A stretch of DNA of 64,000 nt from Gavia stellata (lineage: Eukaryota; Chordata; Aves; Gaviiformes; Gaviidae), in assembly GCF_030936135.1 (NCBI RefSeq), contig NC_082595.1, positions 10,268,430-10,332,429 on the forward strand, written 5' to 3'. A program made the position numbers and the translations under genes. This document shows, one piece after another, positions 1 through 11,876 of this stretch. Within the stretch, counting starts at the first letter, position 1. Every line of letters begins with the position of its first letter. The notes below the pieces were generated by a model. The model saw only the letters and a program-made list of their open reading frames with translations, did no database searches and had not been told where the DNA came from.

Positions 1-2640
1 AAGATAAGTCTTGTCCATAGAAAGAAAGTGTCTCCTTTGAGGATGGCTGAACTGCATCGTGAATCTTTACATCATTAACAATTATTGCTATGTAAAGGAA
101 GCTTGCAGCTACTCAGATGTAGTGGCATCACATCCAAAAAACAAACACCTGGTTGAAAAATAGATTTGCTCAAGTAAACAAGGATCATTTTCTAGCATGG
201 TATACTAAGTATTTGATATATCATGCATCTTATATAACCTTCTAGTGTAATAACATGAGTAGACAGCCAGTTCTGGTATACATTTGCTTATGAAGCAGCA
301 CTTGCTTGTAATGTCTCATAAGATGTGGCAGTTTTGAGGTTTTAATGGTATAAACAGAAATCAATGGGACCAAAGTCATCATTGACTAATCCCTGATGAA
401 TTATATAACAGGTCTCATTTAAATTTCAATAGCCAACTGATGCATCTTCCGAGAAAAAAATTCCATCTTGAAATGCTGTCTAACTCAAAAGTTAGCAATT
501 TGGTGGGAGGAGGAAGGGAGAAGCAGCAGTAGGAGTAAAGAACAAGACAGAGAAGTGTATGTTGCAACTGTATAACTCCATGGGTGAACGAAGAAGAACA
601 ATAAAAATGATCAGATATATGGAATAGCTTCTTCATGCAGAACAATGGAGTAGTCTGAGATTTTTCAGCATGGAAGAATGAATAACATGAGGGGACATGA
701 TAGCAGTCCACGAAATAATGAGTGGCATGGAGAAGATGGATGGGGATGGACTGTTCAGACTCTCTTAACATAAGAACCAGAGGCCAGTGAAGCTGGTAAG
801 AATGAGTTCATAAAATTAATAATAATAAAATAGTTCTTCACATAATGAGTGCTAGACCTGCAGGACCCTTGTCAAAGGATGTTGTTGATGCAGAAAGATC
901 GCAAATTCAAGTACTTGGGGGAGAGAGTCACTGGGAGTAACTAAAGAAACAAACACCTCAGACTTAGGAAATCTACTGAGTGAAAACAGCTAGAGGCAGG
1001 GAGAGTGTTCATTTGAAGCTTGCCCAGCCCCTGCACATCTCTAGGCATCTGCTGCTAACCGCTTTTAGAAAGCAGGAAACTGAGCTCAGTGGACCATTGA
1101 TCTGAACCACCGCGGCTGTTCTTCTGTGCAGTGTAATCAATCAAAACATCCCTCAGTGAGCCAGTACCCTCCATTCACTAGGGAGTTTCGAAAGCTCAAA
1201 TGACTCATAAAATAATTTGGCTTCTAGTTACAAATCAGAATTTGGAGATACCCATTTTGAAGAATATCTCTTAACATGGTATAGCCAACCTAGATACACA
1301 AAATAATAATTAGAGGAGAGTAAACAATCTGCAATTAAGTGTTACTGGCTTATTAATACTTTCCTAGGTCAAGGCAAGAAATAATAGCAACATTGAGATG
1401 AGAAACAATTTGCATCATATTAATAGGTTAATCTTTTTCCCATTTTCTATTTTGTCTGTTACACAGTTAACTTTTATGCTTATTAGCATATCTTCCTTTT
1501 CATATCTTAAAAGAACCCAAAGCTTCACCCCTTCCCTTTTTCCAGCATCGCTACTGAGATTACTATTACATAAAAAACTTTGAAGTGACAGAGTAACTTG
1601 GGTGTCTTATGCAGGTCAAAATACAGAAAATAACTGCATTCCATGGGAAGATTCCCTCTGCTTCTAAAAATAACAGCAATTGTTGTTGTTGCTATAGCTA
1701 TGGCTTACTGTCTTCTGTCTTAGAAATATATCTAATACATAAGAATATTTTAAAAATATAGAAAAGAACAAATTACCAAAATAACATAGGTCGGGAAAGT
1801 ATAGTTGCGACATCTTTTCCTACCCACATATTATGGAGCTAGTAGTTTTTTTGTTGTTAAGAAACTAACAGAAAATGGATGGGTATTTTTACCTTTTGCT
1901 CAGAAGTAACTTGTGTCCAAGCAGTGGAAAACCTGAAGCAGATTTGACGTGTTGCCTAACTAGCGCACTCTTAACATAACTACATTATTCCAGTTCCAGT
2001 CTTCCCTACCACTCCCGGGAAACCTTTGAAATTATTGTTATTTAAAGTCACTTTTATGACACAAGTAAAAGGAATGCAGAGAAACAGTATTTCACTTCAT
2101 TACAGTTCCTGTACAGCATCTGCACTACGCGGCACTATCGTATTTCATACGCTTTGTATTACGTTTCCTTACAGTAAACAGAGCCAGCATTTACTCTGTC
2201 CTCAGAAGACCTCAGGAAAGCGTTTTAACTGCTTATTCAAGCAACATCGACAGAGAGAGAGAGGACTGCTTACGCAGCTGGTGAGTAGCGTTGGGTCCAT
2301 CCGCGGGGCCTGCTCACCCGTCCCTTAGGCCAGGTCTCCTCAGCCTGCGCAGGGGCAAGTCCCTTTGCAGAGCATCTTCAGGGGCATTTTAACCTGAGAA
2401 CATTCAAGCACTGCCTCAGCCGAGTGGGTTTTGTTTCTCTGCAAACAGTAAACATGTTGCTGCTGCCCTGAAATGGCACCTCGAAAGACACAGCAGCTGT
2501 TCCTTGAGACCCTTTGACCCTACGGGGACACACGGTCATCCCAGGGAGAAGACTGCGTATGGAGGCTACTACATTAGCACAGCGTTACATCCATTTAAAG
2601 GAATCGAAAGTCTGAAATCAAGCAGCCCACAACCTGCTTT
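1..2640. other. Intergenic DNA upstream of ANGEL2, no gene recognised
   Basis: This AT-rich stretch has scattered short A/T runs and only short open frames with no protein-like composition. In human, RPS6KC1 lies head-to-head with ANGEL2, so its 5' end would be expected to the left on the - strand, but I see no kinase or PX-domain coding sequence here. I saw no repeat family I could name. Confidence 0.6.
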
Positions 2641-2754
2641 TGCTGCGGCGCTGAGCTGGCGCTGCCCCGGAGTGGCCCCGTCTCCTTGTCCGAGGCTCCC
2701 TGGCAGCGCGCCCGCAGCCAAGAGGCCTCCCGGGCCGCCACCCTGCCCTGGCCC

Positions 2755-2765
2755 AAGATGGCGGC
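2755..2765 (+). promoter_or_regulatory. YY1-type motif overlapping an ATG
   Basis: AAGATGGCGGC matches the YY1 core (AAGATGGCGGC) that is common just downstream of transcription starts of housekeeping genes, where it often covers the start codon. The ATG inside it begins MAAW, resembling the human ANGEL2 start (MEAW), but the frame stops after 11 codons at 2791-2793. Confidence 0.6.
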
Positions 2766-2826
2766 CTGGCTTCGGCGCCGGCCTCCCGGATGAAATATGG
2801 CTCCGGGGCCCGGCGCCGGCCCTTGG

Positions 2827-2844
2827 ACTACAAGTCCCAGCAGC
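2827..2844 (+). promoter_or_regulatory. ZNF143/Staf-type promoter element
   Basis: ACTACAAGTCCCAGCAGC closely matches the ACTACAATTCCCAG-type element bound by ZNF143 (and THAP11/HCFC1) in vertebrate CpG promoters. It sits in the middle of the CpG island, 34 bases before a strong splice donor. The match is by eye; binding is inferred. Confidence 0.6.
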
Positions 2845-2877
2845 GAGCGGGCGCGGCGCGGCCGCCGCCCGTGCGGG

Positions 2878-4449
2878 GTAAGCGGCGGGCCGGCAGCGGC
2901 AGGCGGAGCTGGCGCTGCCCTGGGATGACCCCCTCTGGGGGCGCCGGGGCTGCGCGGAGCCGATAGCGGCCCCCCCCTGGGCCGGGCCCGCCCTCGGGCC
3001 CGCCGGGAGGTAAACGGCCGCGCGGGGGTCGCGGGGGGGGGGCGCTGGGCTCGGCCGGGCCCGGCAGCCGCCGGGGCGCCGTCGTGCGCGGAGCCGCCGC
3101 GAGGGGCTGTGCGGAGGCAGCCGGCCCTCCTCCCCGCCGCGACCCGGCAGCTGCCCGGCGCCAGCGGAGGCCGAGACGGCCTGTGCGGGGGCTCCCCGCG
3201 GCTGGCGTGGCCCCGGCGGCCTTGGAACTGCCCGCTAATGGGCAGCCCCACATCCCACAGCCCGGGCGGGGGGCGATTGACAGTCACTCTTCTTAAATAC
3301 CCGCCATTAGTCAGAGCAGGGCCGTGGTAAACAAAACACACCGGTGGCTTGGGCTTTTCCTTTGCCGGGTGTAGGTGGTTGTGGGGAAGTACTCTCCTGG
3401 GGCCGGGCCTTTAGGAAGGGAGCCTTTCTCAGCGCTTTTCCGTCAAAGGGGTGTTTCAGGAGGCCTTTGCCAAGGAGAGGTGCCTCTTCCTCTGCGGCAC
3501 CGTAACGCGGTGGTGCCCTGACCTGTGTTTTGCCTATGTGTCTGTCGAGCTACTTCTGGTGCGTTGTGGTGGAAACTGCTGTTTCAGGACAAGCTGGTTT
3601 TGCTGAAAGTTGTATTTAGGCTTATTTGCTAGGCTGAATGACAGCTAGGAGGTTCTCGCTCCAGTTCAACTTCGGGCATACCAAGCATTGATGTCTTTTT
3701 CTTGCAAGCTCAAAATACGCCTTCTTACTTAAACAATGAGGAAACTGAGACAGATTGATGTCACTCAGCCTTCCTTCCTGTATTTTTGTTGAGACTCAGA
3801 TTTTATTTATTTTTTCTGGAAAAAAGAAAAAAAACACCTTATTTTCATGGCTTTAATCACCAAGCTGCTGTCTTCCCACCTGGAAAACAAATAATAATAC
3901 AAATTTACTCTATAAGCTGGTGCCAGAGATGCCGTGAGAGTTAGTACCTCTGTTTCCCTGCCTTGTTGGCGTTGTGGTTTGAGCCAAGTCAATGGCTTTT
4001 TAAACAAATTTCTGACTGCTTGAAGGAAAGTGGTTTTCTGATTCCTTTCAAACAGCCTTATCGTAAAGTTAATGCAACATGCAAAAATGACCTTTTGTAA
4101 AGGTCATTCCACTGAGCACTTGAAACATCTGATAGTTGAATTCAACAAAGCAGAAAATAAATTGTGAATAGTTACTCAGATGGATAGAGTCTGGAAATTA
4201 AATGACATTTGTAAATCTGAAGCGGGGAAAAAGATACAAGAGCGCTTTGTAAAGTCCCACTTTGCGTATCATTTAGATAAAGGTTTAAATATCTTGTATG
4301 TACCTAAGAAGGTTTGAATATCTTGTAAGTGCTAACTTGTAGAGAAAGAGTATCTTGTGTAAGTCATGACCAGGATGACTTGCATCTACAGTCTTCTACA
4401 GGCAGATGTAGTTGTGTGTAAGTAATGAAACCTGTGCTTTCTTCGGTAG
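2878..4449 (+). other. ANGEL2: ANGEL2 intron 1
   Basis: Starts in the CpG island and becomes AT-rich after about 3.3 kb. An alternative donor (GGGAG/GTAAAC) lies at 3009/3010. I see no further coding sequence. Confidence 0.5.
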
Positions 4450-4456
4450 ACACTCC

Positions 4457-4883
4457 ATGCTGCCCCGTCACGTGCAGAGGGTGGGCAGAGACTGGATTGC
4501 CCACTGGAATGGTTCTCAGGTGCTCACCTTGAACAGCCCAGTTTCCAGCTGTATGAGATGGGCTGGACACTATCCTTGGGCCTCGTTTCCTCTTCCTGTT
4601 CCAGTTGATTTCTCAACAAACTGGAGATTCCCTGCATTTTTTGGACCTTGGAGACAATTTCAGAACTCTAATTGGCAGCTTGATAACTTCACACAAAGTT
4701 CTTGCTTTCACCTCCCTAACCCCAGTATGAAATCTGAGGGAGAAGAACCATTGACAAAGAAGAGAAGACTCAGTGGCCAGCATGATACTTCAACTCCTGA
4801 AGAAGAAGCAAACTTCTCTAATCAGAAGGAAGGATTGCATCTTTCTGTAGCACAGAATGAAGAAAAACATAGCAGCAAGAAAG
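4457..4883 (+). CDS. ANGEL2: ANGEL2 coding exon 2 (start codon, N-terminal region)
   Basis: The acceptor is at 4448-4449 and the exon begins at 4450. The ATG at 4457 starts MLPRHVQRVGRDW, matching the internal MLPHHGRSVGRDW of human ANGEL2. It encodes residues 1-142 plus the first base of Gly143. The region has aromatic-rich stretches (NWRFPAFFGPWRQF), then a basic KKRRL patch, then a Glu/Ser-rich hydrophilic segment. That last segment (about residues 100-142) appears longer than in human. The donor is AAAG/GTAAAAG. The frame is open upstream through exon 1 without an ATG, so a non-AUG extension cannot be excluded. Confidence 0.93.
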
Positions 4884-7064
4884 GTAAAAGATGCTCTTTG
4901 CTCATTTTCCTTGTTTATTTGTCACGCTAAATACATCTAACAAGTTATAAGCAATAATGCCTGCACCTTTTGAGTTACTGTTTTTCTTCACACCTCTCTC
5001 AAGAAAACATCTGTCTTAAAAATCTTACAGTTTTGTAATGCTGTTTAGTCTGTAAACTTTTATTTTTGTGCTGTCAAACAGTCTGCCGGAACTAGGTTCA
5101 CTGTTCTTGGTGGTAGAACACAATCAATTATGTGAGGGATTGCCCAGCTGTGGAATCCTGAGCTTAGTTCAGACAACTCTTTCTCAGGTGTCTGTCACCA
5201 GATCATGTCTGCTAACTTGGGAAGTCTTCTAAAGCAAAACGATTTGGCTGACTTGCTGTAGGGCTGAGCTGGGCTGGCAGTTGTACAGCTTCATTCCTTG
5301 TACTGTCCCTGAGCTCATAAGCTCTGCTGGACCTGAATTGGCTTCTTTCCAAGCCAGTTGAGTTATCTGTGACCTAGATAACTGAGAATTAATGGGCTGA
5401 GATTTAATGGTGTTTGCTTCCAGTGCGATTGTGTGGTTTTGTTTTTACAACTGTATTCTGCCACTGGCATGTTAGCAAGTTTTGTGCCAGACCATGACTG
5501 GCAGAGCAAACAGCAAATGCGCTTATCCAGATAAGTACCATAAGAAGTGCAAAGGTGTCTACTCAACTCAGTAACAGACTTCCATGAAACTCAAAGTGTC
5601 TGCATTAGCTTATTACAGATATAATCTTCTACATAGCATCCAAATGTTTTACTGAGTATTGTGGATATTAACAGTTTTGTCTCCTGTGAAACAAATAGAG
5701 GGGCGCAGTCAAAATTAAGGCTGTCTTGCATAAATCACTTCCTTAAAAAAAATAAACTGGAAGCTGTATTACGACTGGAAAGTGTGTCAGATGCCATCAG
5801 CATCCCAAAGGGGTTTTTAGACACAAATATCTATGAGGCTTAGAAACATCCATCTTCAGGAGATGAAGGAAGGGAGTTTGCTTTGTGCCTTTATTGCTTG
5901 AGTCCTCTCTTAACCCCCCCTTTGACATACCTTTATCTGAGAGTGCGGTTAGCATTGTGGTCCTTCCTAGTTACCTTTTGTTCACATATTGTAAGGTGAC
6001 AGTAATTAAAGATACCTGCTGAGGAGCAGTGTGGCCTCTCTCCCACTATAGAAGCACTACTTAAAGTCTTGCTGTATTCATTGCAAATACTAGATAAAGT
6101 CCTGAATAATGTAAGCACAGTGAAATTTACTACCCAGGTAGGGCAGATACTAACAGCTATAGCTGCACTCTGCCACTGGTTCATAGCACAGATAACTGGA
6201 CCTCAGCATGCTCTCAGATGAGTTGGAACATAAAGGCTGAAAGGCATCTTTGTTCATGAGTTTTGTAAGTGAAGAAATACATATCTGAAAAACAATTTGA
6301 TGCTTAATGGTGGGCAGATATATTCTTACAAACTTTCATATAATGATACTAATAATAAGTGTGAAACTAGGAATGGCAGAAAGGCAAATTAAGCCTTTTC
6401 AGAAGTTCTTGGTAATTCTAAGGCTTATTAATTTTTTAATTTCTTAACCTCACTGAGGGAAATCAGGTTCATTATCTGTTTAGGAACCCCTGTAATGGAC
6501 TGTGTTGCAGCTTATGGCTGAGTTTGTCAGACTGTACACAGGCTAGAGGTGAACGCTTTGTTTGATTCCTAACCCTTTGTTAGTCACGGATAGAGAGATC
6601 GGCAAGATGCCCATATGCTGCCCTAAAGGGTGTATCCCAGACTGACATACCCCACTGAGGAGGTAGGGGCAGAAGGCAGCATAAGACTATGTCAACAGAC
6701 TGGATTTGGCTTACCAGTTTGACAGCCTTTCTACAGTGAGCAGGGTGGTGTAGTCTGACTGCAACCATCTCCTTAGAACCTGCCAGTTTCCTAATTTCAA
6801 AGCAGTTTGAAATCCAGGGCATATAATAGTTTTGTGCTGTGTTTTGGGGTTGGGTGGGGTTTTTTTTGTTTGATTTGTTTTTTACTGATGCTTATATAAA
6901 GTTCATCTTAAACAGAGGGTCTAAATCACTGCTAATCAAATAAGCTTTTAGAATTGCTTAAGCAATTTGAAAGACAAATAGTTGTCAGTAGAATGATTTC
7001 TAAGAGCAGTAAGAAGTTACATGGTGTATTACATAACTTTTTCTGCTTCATGTGCTTTTAACAG
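4884..7064 (+). other. ANGEL2: ANGEL2 intron 2
   Basis: Unique-looking AT-rich sequence, with a G/T-rich low-complexity block near 6836-6890. No additional exon is needed, because exon 2 (G) and exon 3 (GT) complete Gly143. Confidence 0.85.
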
Positions 7065-7315
7065 GTACCGTCAAAAGACACTGGGAATATTTCTGTCAGC
7101 ACAGTAGAATGAAAATCTTTGGAAATAAAGAAACTGACCAAAGCAATACAGAAAGTGAGGCAAAATTTGATTTTACAGTCATGTCCTACAATATACTCTC
7201 ACAGAATTTGTTAGACGATAACTCCCACCTGTACAAACACTGCAGGCAACGATTGTTAATCTGGACATACAGATTTCCCAACATTCTACAAGAAATCAAA
7301 CAGCTGGATGCAGAT
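7065..7315 (+). CDS. ANGEL2: ANGEL2 coding exon 3 (start of catalytic domain)
   Basis: Encodes residues 143-226, including KFDFTVMSYNILSQNLLDDNSHLY, the first EEP motif with catalytic/metal-site Asn185, and FPNILQEIKQLDAD. The acceptor is TTTTAACAG and the donor is GTGAGT. Phase 1 in, phase 0 out. Confidence 0.97.
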
Positions 7316-9801
7316 GTGAGTAGAAAATGACCATATGGATATTTATTAAGAACTGATAAACTGGAGTAGCAAATTCTTACTGTTCTTTATTTTGATAGGT
7401 GGGCTGTCTAGTGAATCCAACTGAGCTTTTAGTTATGTCATGCTTAACAGTAGTTTTGATTTATGCTTATGCAATTAGAGTATTCTATGCAATCTGAACT
7501 TACAGCAAAGGCAAGCTCTACAGTACATATCACTCATAGTTGCCTTTTTTTGTCCATAACTTCCTTGACATGACTGATGTTCTGCTGATACCCTGCAATT
7601 TTTTTATAATTCCAAAACCACCTTTCTTCACATAAAACTTTCTCAGTCTGTGCCTAGAGCACACTTGAGTAGAGTGCTGTAAATAAGGTATTGAACATAA
7701 GAACAGCTATATTTGCATAGGCCAAAGGTCCATGTAATTTAGTGTCATGTTTGTAACAGTAGCTAATGATAGACGCTTAGAGTAGGAGAACAGGGCACCT
7801 TTCTCCAGGATAGTCTCAGATTCTGGGACTGTACAGTTTAGGAAGCTCTGGAGCTGGAAGGTCTCTCTTTAATTGTGCCATAAGTTATTTAGTGCAAAGG
7901 ACGTGCAAGATTGAATAGTTGGTCGTTACTTGCAAACGCTTAATCTTACATGCCAGGCTTTTGTGGAGGAAAAATAGTATGCATGCCCATAGGAGGGTCA
8001 AATTAAGGCAACCTCCAGGACTGGCATTTTCTAACTTCCAGGTGTGTGACTTTGACTTCATATTAGTTTAGGTAGTAGTACACCAAGTGTCTGTATACTC
8101 AGTGAATCAGAAGTCCCTTTCTAAAATCTGGCTGCTAATCCTTCAGAGCCATTTGTTAGACCAAGTAATGGAGAACTTAAAATCATGTCTGAATCCTTTA
8201 TTTGGAAGGCAGACTCAAATGTTTTACTTTTTTGATTGTATGAAGGCTGGAGTGATGAGACTGCTCTGTTGATCTCCATTTTCTTGAGATTAGTGTTCAA
8301 GGTTGAGAGAAAGATGCAGGTGTTAGTAGCATTCATGTGAGACTCTGATCCAACAGTATTCCTCTCAGGTGTTCATTTCTCTCTTCATCTGGTACACTGC
8401 ACCATTTGACTTGTGAACAAGCTTGCTGTTCTTCACTGAGACATAACTCTGAGCTTCTGTTTATATTGGGGTCTGAAAAAATACCTTACCGTGTTCTTGG
8501 TTGGTTGTGGGGTTTTTTGTTTGTTTCTGAGGACACTTATCACTTATTGTTAATCTCAATCAGCAGATCAAGTCAGTAAACCTTTTGCTTCAGTCATTGT
8601 TCAGGCCAATAAAAGTTTGGTGATAGAATCCAACCTGTTTGTGTCAGAAAACAGTACTGGAAAAAAATCAAAGTAGTTGTATTGGGGAAGCCACAGAAAA
8701 ACTGCCTTGTACCATTTGAAAAATGCAGTTATGTTAGTATGTAGCCAGGAAGCCGGAGATTAAAGTCCCCTTCAAGTGCTTCCTTTCTTCCTCGTAAATA
8801 CATACAGTAGGTATAAATTTATCTTTACAGTGAGATACACTAGTTGGCTTTCTGGGAGGAGCATTGCACAGAGGGACTCTGGTGAGGATCTGCGTGATGC
8901 TATCAGTGGTAACAGACAGTTCTCGAGCACGGAAGGGCTGGAGCCAAAGCCAGCCCTTCTAGCAAAGAACAGTTCAGTTCAGGGTACTTGCTAAAGTCTG
9001 CAGAGCCCCACAACGCAGCACTGAAGTAAAGAGGTGATGCCTTCTATTACATGCATTGAGTCATGCTCGCAGGCCCTAGTAGGTACAGGTGCCCTTTGTG
9101 CAGAGGAATTTCTTGCTAAAGGATGTAGACTTTTAGCTGATTCATTGTTTTGAACTGTAACCTTAAAGCGAAGCAGAGACTTCAGAATATTGCTTGAGGT
9201 TTGGTTCTTCAAGAGCTTAGATGAGCTAGTGTCAGCTGGGCAAGTGAAGTCTGTTGCCGCAGTTCAGCAGGCAGTGCTAACTCATTACCCTTCAGGAACT
9301 CAGTCCTTTGTCAGAGTCCCAGGGTGTTTGTAAATCTGTGTGTTACTGCAGTGTGCAGGGAGAAGGCTGCAAGATGCTCAGAACTCTCTTAACGGAGTAT
9401 TGTGAGGTTGATCTTTGGTTCAGGTTGTCATAATACAGAAACTTGTTGTCCACACTGTAGTTAGTGAAAAGTGTGCCCTTGACCTCTTCATCCCACTGCT
9501 CTGGCATTTAGCCCTCCCCTAAACTGCTCAGAATATATTAGCAGGTCACTATTTTGATTCAATTTAATTTCACACCTGAAAATGTATGTCTGTCTGAGAA
9601 AGGGCGGGAGGAGTTGGGGCGCTCTTCACAGTCTTAAGGAGCATTTTCTATAGGAGAGTGAATCCTTCCGTGGGATTATGGAGGCAAAAAGCCTCTGAAT
9701 TATTTTTTTTTTATACCTATACAGACTGGCCAACAGAGATATGATACAGTAATATTTTAATGTATTTACTAATATCTTTTAATTATAAACTTTTGCCTTA
9801 G
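7316..9801 (+). other. ANGEL2: ANGEL2 intron 3
   Basis: Non-coding. It contains a G/T-rich patch at about 8500-8527 and T runs before the acceptor. No repeat family recognised. Confidence 0.85.
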
Positions 9802-9871
9802 GTACTCTGTTTACAAGAAGTCCAAGAAGACCACTATAGAACAGAGATCAAGTCAAGTTTGGAATCTCTCG
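9802..9871 (+). CDS. ANGEL2: ANGEL2 coding exon 4 (Glu motif)
   Basis: A 70-nt exon encoding VLCLQEVQEDHYRTEIKSSL and the following residues (227-249 plus one base of Gly250). Glu232 in LQEV is the metal-binding glutamate of the EEP fold. The acceptor is TTGCCTTAG and the donor is CTCG/GTATGG. It is too small to stand out as an open frame. Confidence 0.96.
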
Positions 9872-11454
9872 GTATGGTGAAACTCTTATGACCAATACAT
9901 TGTCTTCTCCCCCACTCCAGTACTATTTTCCTCAAAAAAACGCTTTAGATTATAGAATCAAGTCTCCTGCCATCACATGCAACTATGTTGTTTACCTCCT
10001 TTTATAAATTCATCAAGTGCTCTCTTGAAACAACGTTAATGTTTTCTACCAGTATTCCTGTTGGATAGCTTTTCTAGGGTATGGGTTTCTTCTGGCTTGA
10101 AACCTTCCAAATACCAGCACTAAATTTTATCCATGGTCAGTTTATATTCATTAGTTTTTACACTAGTGCTGTCAATCAGCTTAAATAGCACTGTCTTACC
10201 CTCTCACATTTGAATTTATGGTAAAGAACATGCTGCTAGGGGTGTGATTCCACGGTGGTTTAAATTCTTTTGTGCCCTACACCTCCTTCTAGTTTCAGGG
10301 CCCCGCTCTCTTCCTGGCACTGGTACTTGTCTGATGCCAGGAGGAGCCAGTTCAAGGAGCTGCACTGGACTGATACTTTTTTTCTTTCTTGGTTAGTTGG
10401 TGATAGTCTAGCTCCCAGAATTGAGTGTTTGTAAAGAAGGTAGAGTAACAGCAGTACTGATTTAAATGCACTTGAAATGTGAAACAACACTGTAAGGCCA
10501 TGCTCCTGTGGACAACTGGTGGTGAAATCTACCAGTCCAGCAGAATGCTATCCAGACTAGTTTTATTTTCCTGGATTAGTTTTCTGTTGGCTTACTGAGC
10601 TAACAGTAAGTACCACGACAAGTGGCAGGAGTACATGGCCTGGAGCTGGGAGAGAGGAGTGGAAATCCCATGGTCTAGCACTGGTGTGAGCTTGGAGGTC
10701 AACTCACTCTACTTCAGGGGGCTGTACTTCATGAACTCACATGGCATGGGCTGGGCAGAGAAGCATTTTAAAATGGCAAAACCTAGATACTGTTTCAAGA
10801 TTATTAGTATTTTCTTACGTAGGTAAGGTCTCATTAAAATCTCCGTTTCACCTCTACATAAAGTGAAGAACTTGGCAAATTACTGTTTTCAGGTGGACTT
10901 GTTTGAACTCTGATACTGTCATCTGATACGTGTCTCAATTTCCCTGTTGAAAGCTTGCCTCTTGCTTAATGGATAATTACATAATTGTGTAAATATGTTT
11001 GAGACCCTTGTTCTATGAATCATTTTAGACAGTGATTTATGACTTACAGTGATTATTGCTTTTGATTGGAATGCTTCACTGGTATTATTCCTAAACCATT
11101 GTGGTAACATCTGGAAAAAACTTAAATGCACAAGTCCACTTTTATGTGACTTACGGGGTTTTTTGTTGTTTTGGGTTTTTTCCACATGAGGAGAGAAGAA
11201 CGTGCCTGGTATCTTAAACTATGTCGATGCTTACACATCACAAGAGGTACTAGACCAGGTTTCCGGTAGTATCTGAACTGAAACTAGGCAGGACAGTCTC
11301 TTGTGTTTACTTTTCTATGTGAACTTTACATGGTCTTTGGTACTGCAGACTGGGTGTTGACTGTCATGTGAGAAAAGTAGCGTGAGGCTTTTCTAGTTTT
11401 TTAATTTTTATTTATAGAATGGTATTTTATGTTTTTAATTGCCTTTTCTTGCAG
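9872..11454 (+). other. ANGEL2: ANGEL2 intron 4
   Basis: Non-coding. A G/T-rich low-complexity patch lies at about 11154-11181. Nothing else recognised. Confidence 0.85.
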
Positions 11455-11876
11455 GGTATCACTGTGAGTATAAAATGAGGACAGGGAGAAAACCTGATGG
11501 CTGTGCTATTTGCTTCAAAACTTCCAAATTTAGCCTGATCTCATCAAACCCCGTGGAATTTTTTCGCCATGATATTCCACTCTTGGACAGGGACAACGTT
11601 GGACTGGTGTTGCTTTTGCAGCCTAGGTTTCACTGTAAAACTAATGCTGCAATCTGTATAGCCAATACGCATCTGCTGTATAACCCAAGGCGAGGGGACA
11701 TCAAACTGACCCAACTTGCAATGCTTCTGGCGGAGATTGCTAGTGTTGCCCCCCAGAAGGATGGTACCTTCTGTCCAATTATCATCTGTGGTGACTTCAA
11801 TTCTGTTCCTGGTTCTCCATTGTACAGATTTATAAAGGAAGGAAAGTTAAATTATGAAGGACTTGCTATAGGGAAG
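11455..11876 (+). CDS. ANGEL2: ANGEL2 coding exon 5 (central catalytic core)
   Basis: The largest exon, residues 250-390. It holds CEYKMRTGRKPDGCAICF, the NTHLLYNPRRGDIKLTQLAM block (His322, Asn326) and the CGDFNSVPGSPLY motif with Asp363 and Asn365. The acceptor is TTCTTGCAG and the donor is AAG/GTAGGC. The sequence after the donor is open for a while (to 11957) but is intron: exon 6 continues the conserved protein directly. Confidence 0.97.

Larger units (their letters stand above)
2700..2877 (+). other. ANGEL2: Probable ANGEL2 exon 1 (mostly or wholly 5'UTR)
   Basis: The 3' boundary is set by a strong donor (GCGGG then GTAAGC). Splicing to the acceptor at 4449/4450 keeps the frame that is open upstream of the exon 2 ATG. 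No ATG in this exon is in that frame: the ATG at 2758 stops after 11 codons, and those at 2790 and 2796 share a frame that is out of phase with the main ORF. I therefore treat the exon as leader and start translation in exon 2. The 5' end given is approximate, and another donor at 3010 could be used instead. Confidence 0.45.
2640..3260. promoter_or_regulatory. ANGEL2: CpG island, ANGEL2 promoter
   Basis: A sharp switch from AT-rich flanks to very GC-rich, CpG-dense sequence lies about 1.2 kb before the first ANGEL2 coding exon. It contains a YY1-type motif, a ZNF143-type motif and two good splice donors (GT at 2878-2879 and 3010-3011). This is the typical layout of a TATA-less housekeeping promoter. 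The exact transcription start cannot be read from the sequence. A role as a bidirectional promoter for a leftward gene is possible but not shown. Confidence 0.8.

Noticed and set aside
415-771. 118-codon - strand open frame near the left edge
   Set aside because: No conserved motif and Ser/Phe/Cys-rich composition typical of AT-rich non-coding DNA; no sign of RPS6KC1.
2595-3341. 248-codon open frame on the - strand in the ANGEL2 CpG island
   Set aside because: Pro/Ala/Arg/Gly-rich translation typical of GC-rich DNA, no domain, and other frames across the same DNA are equally open.
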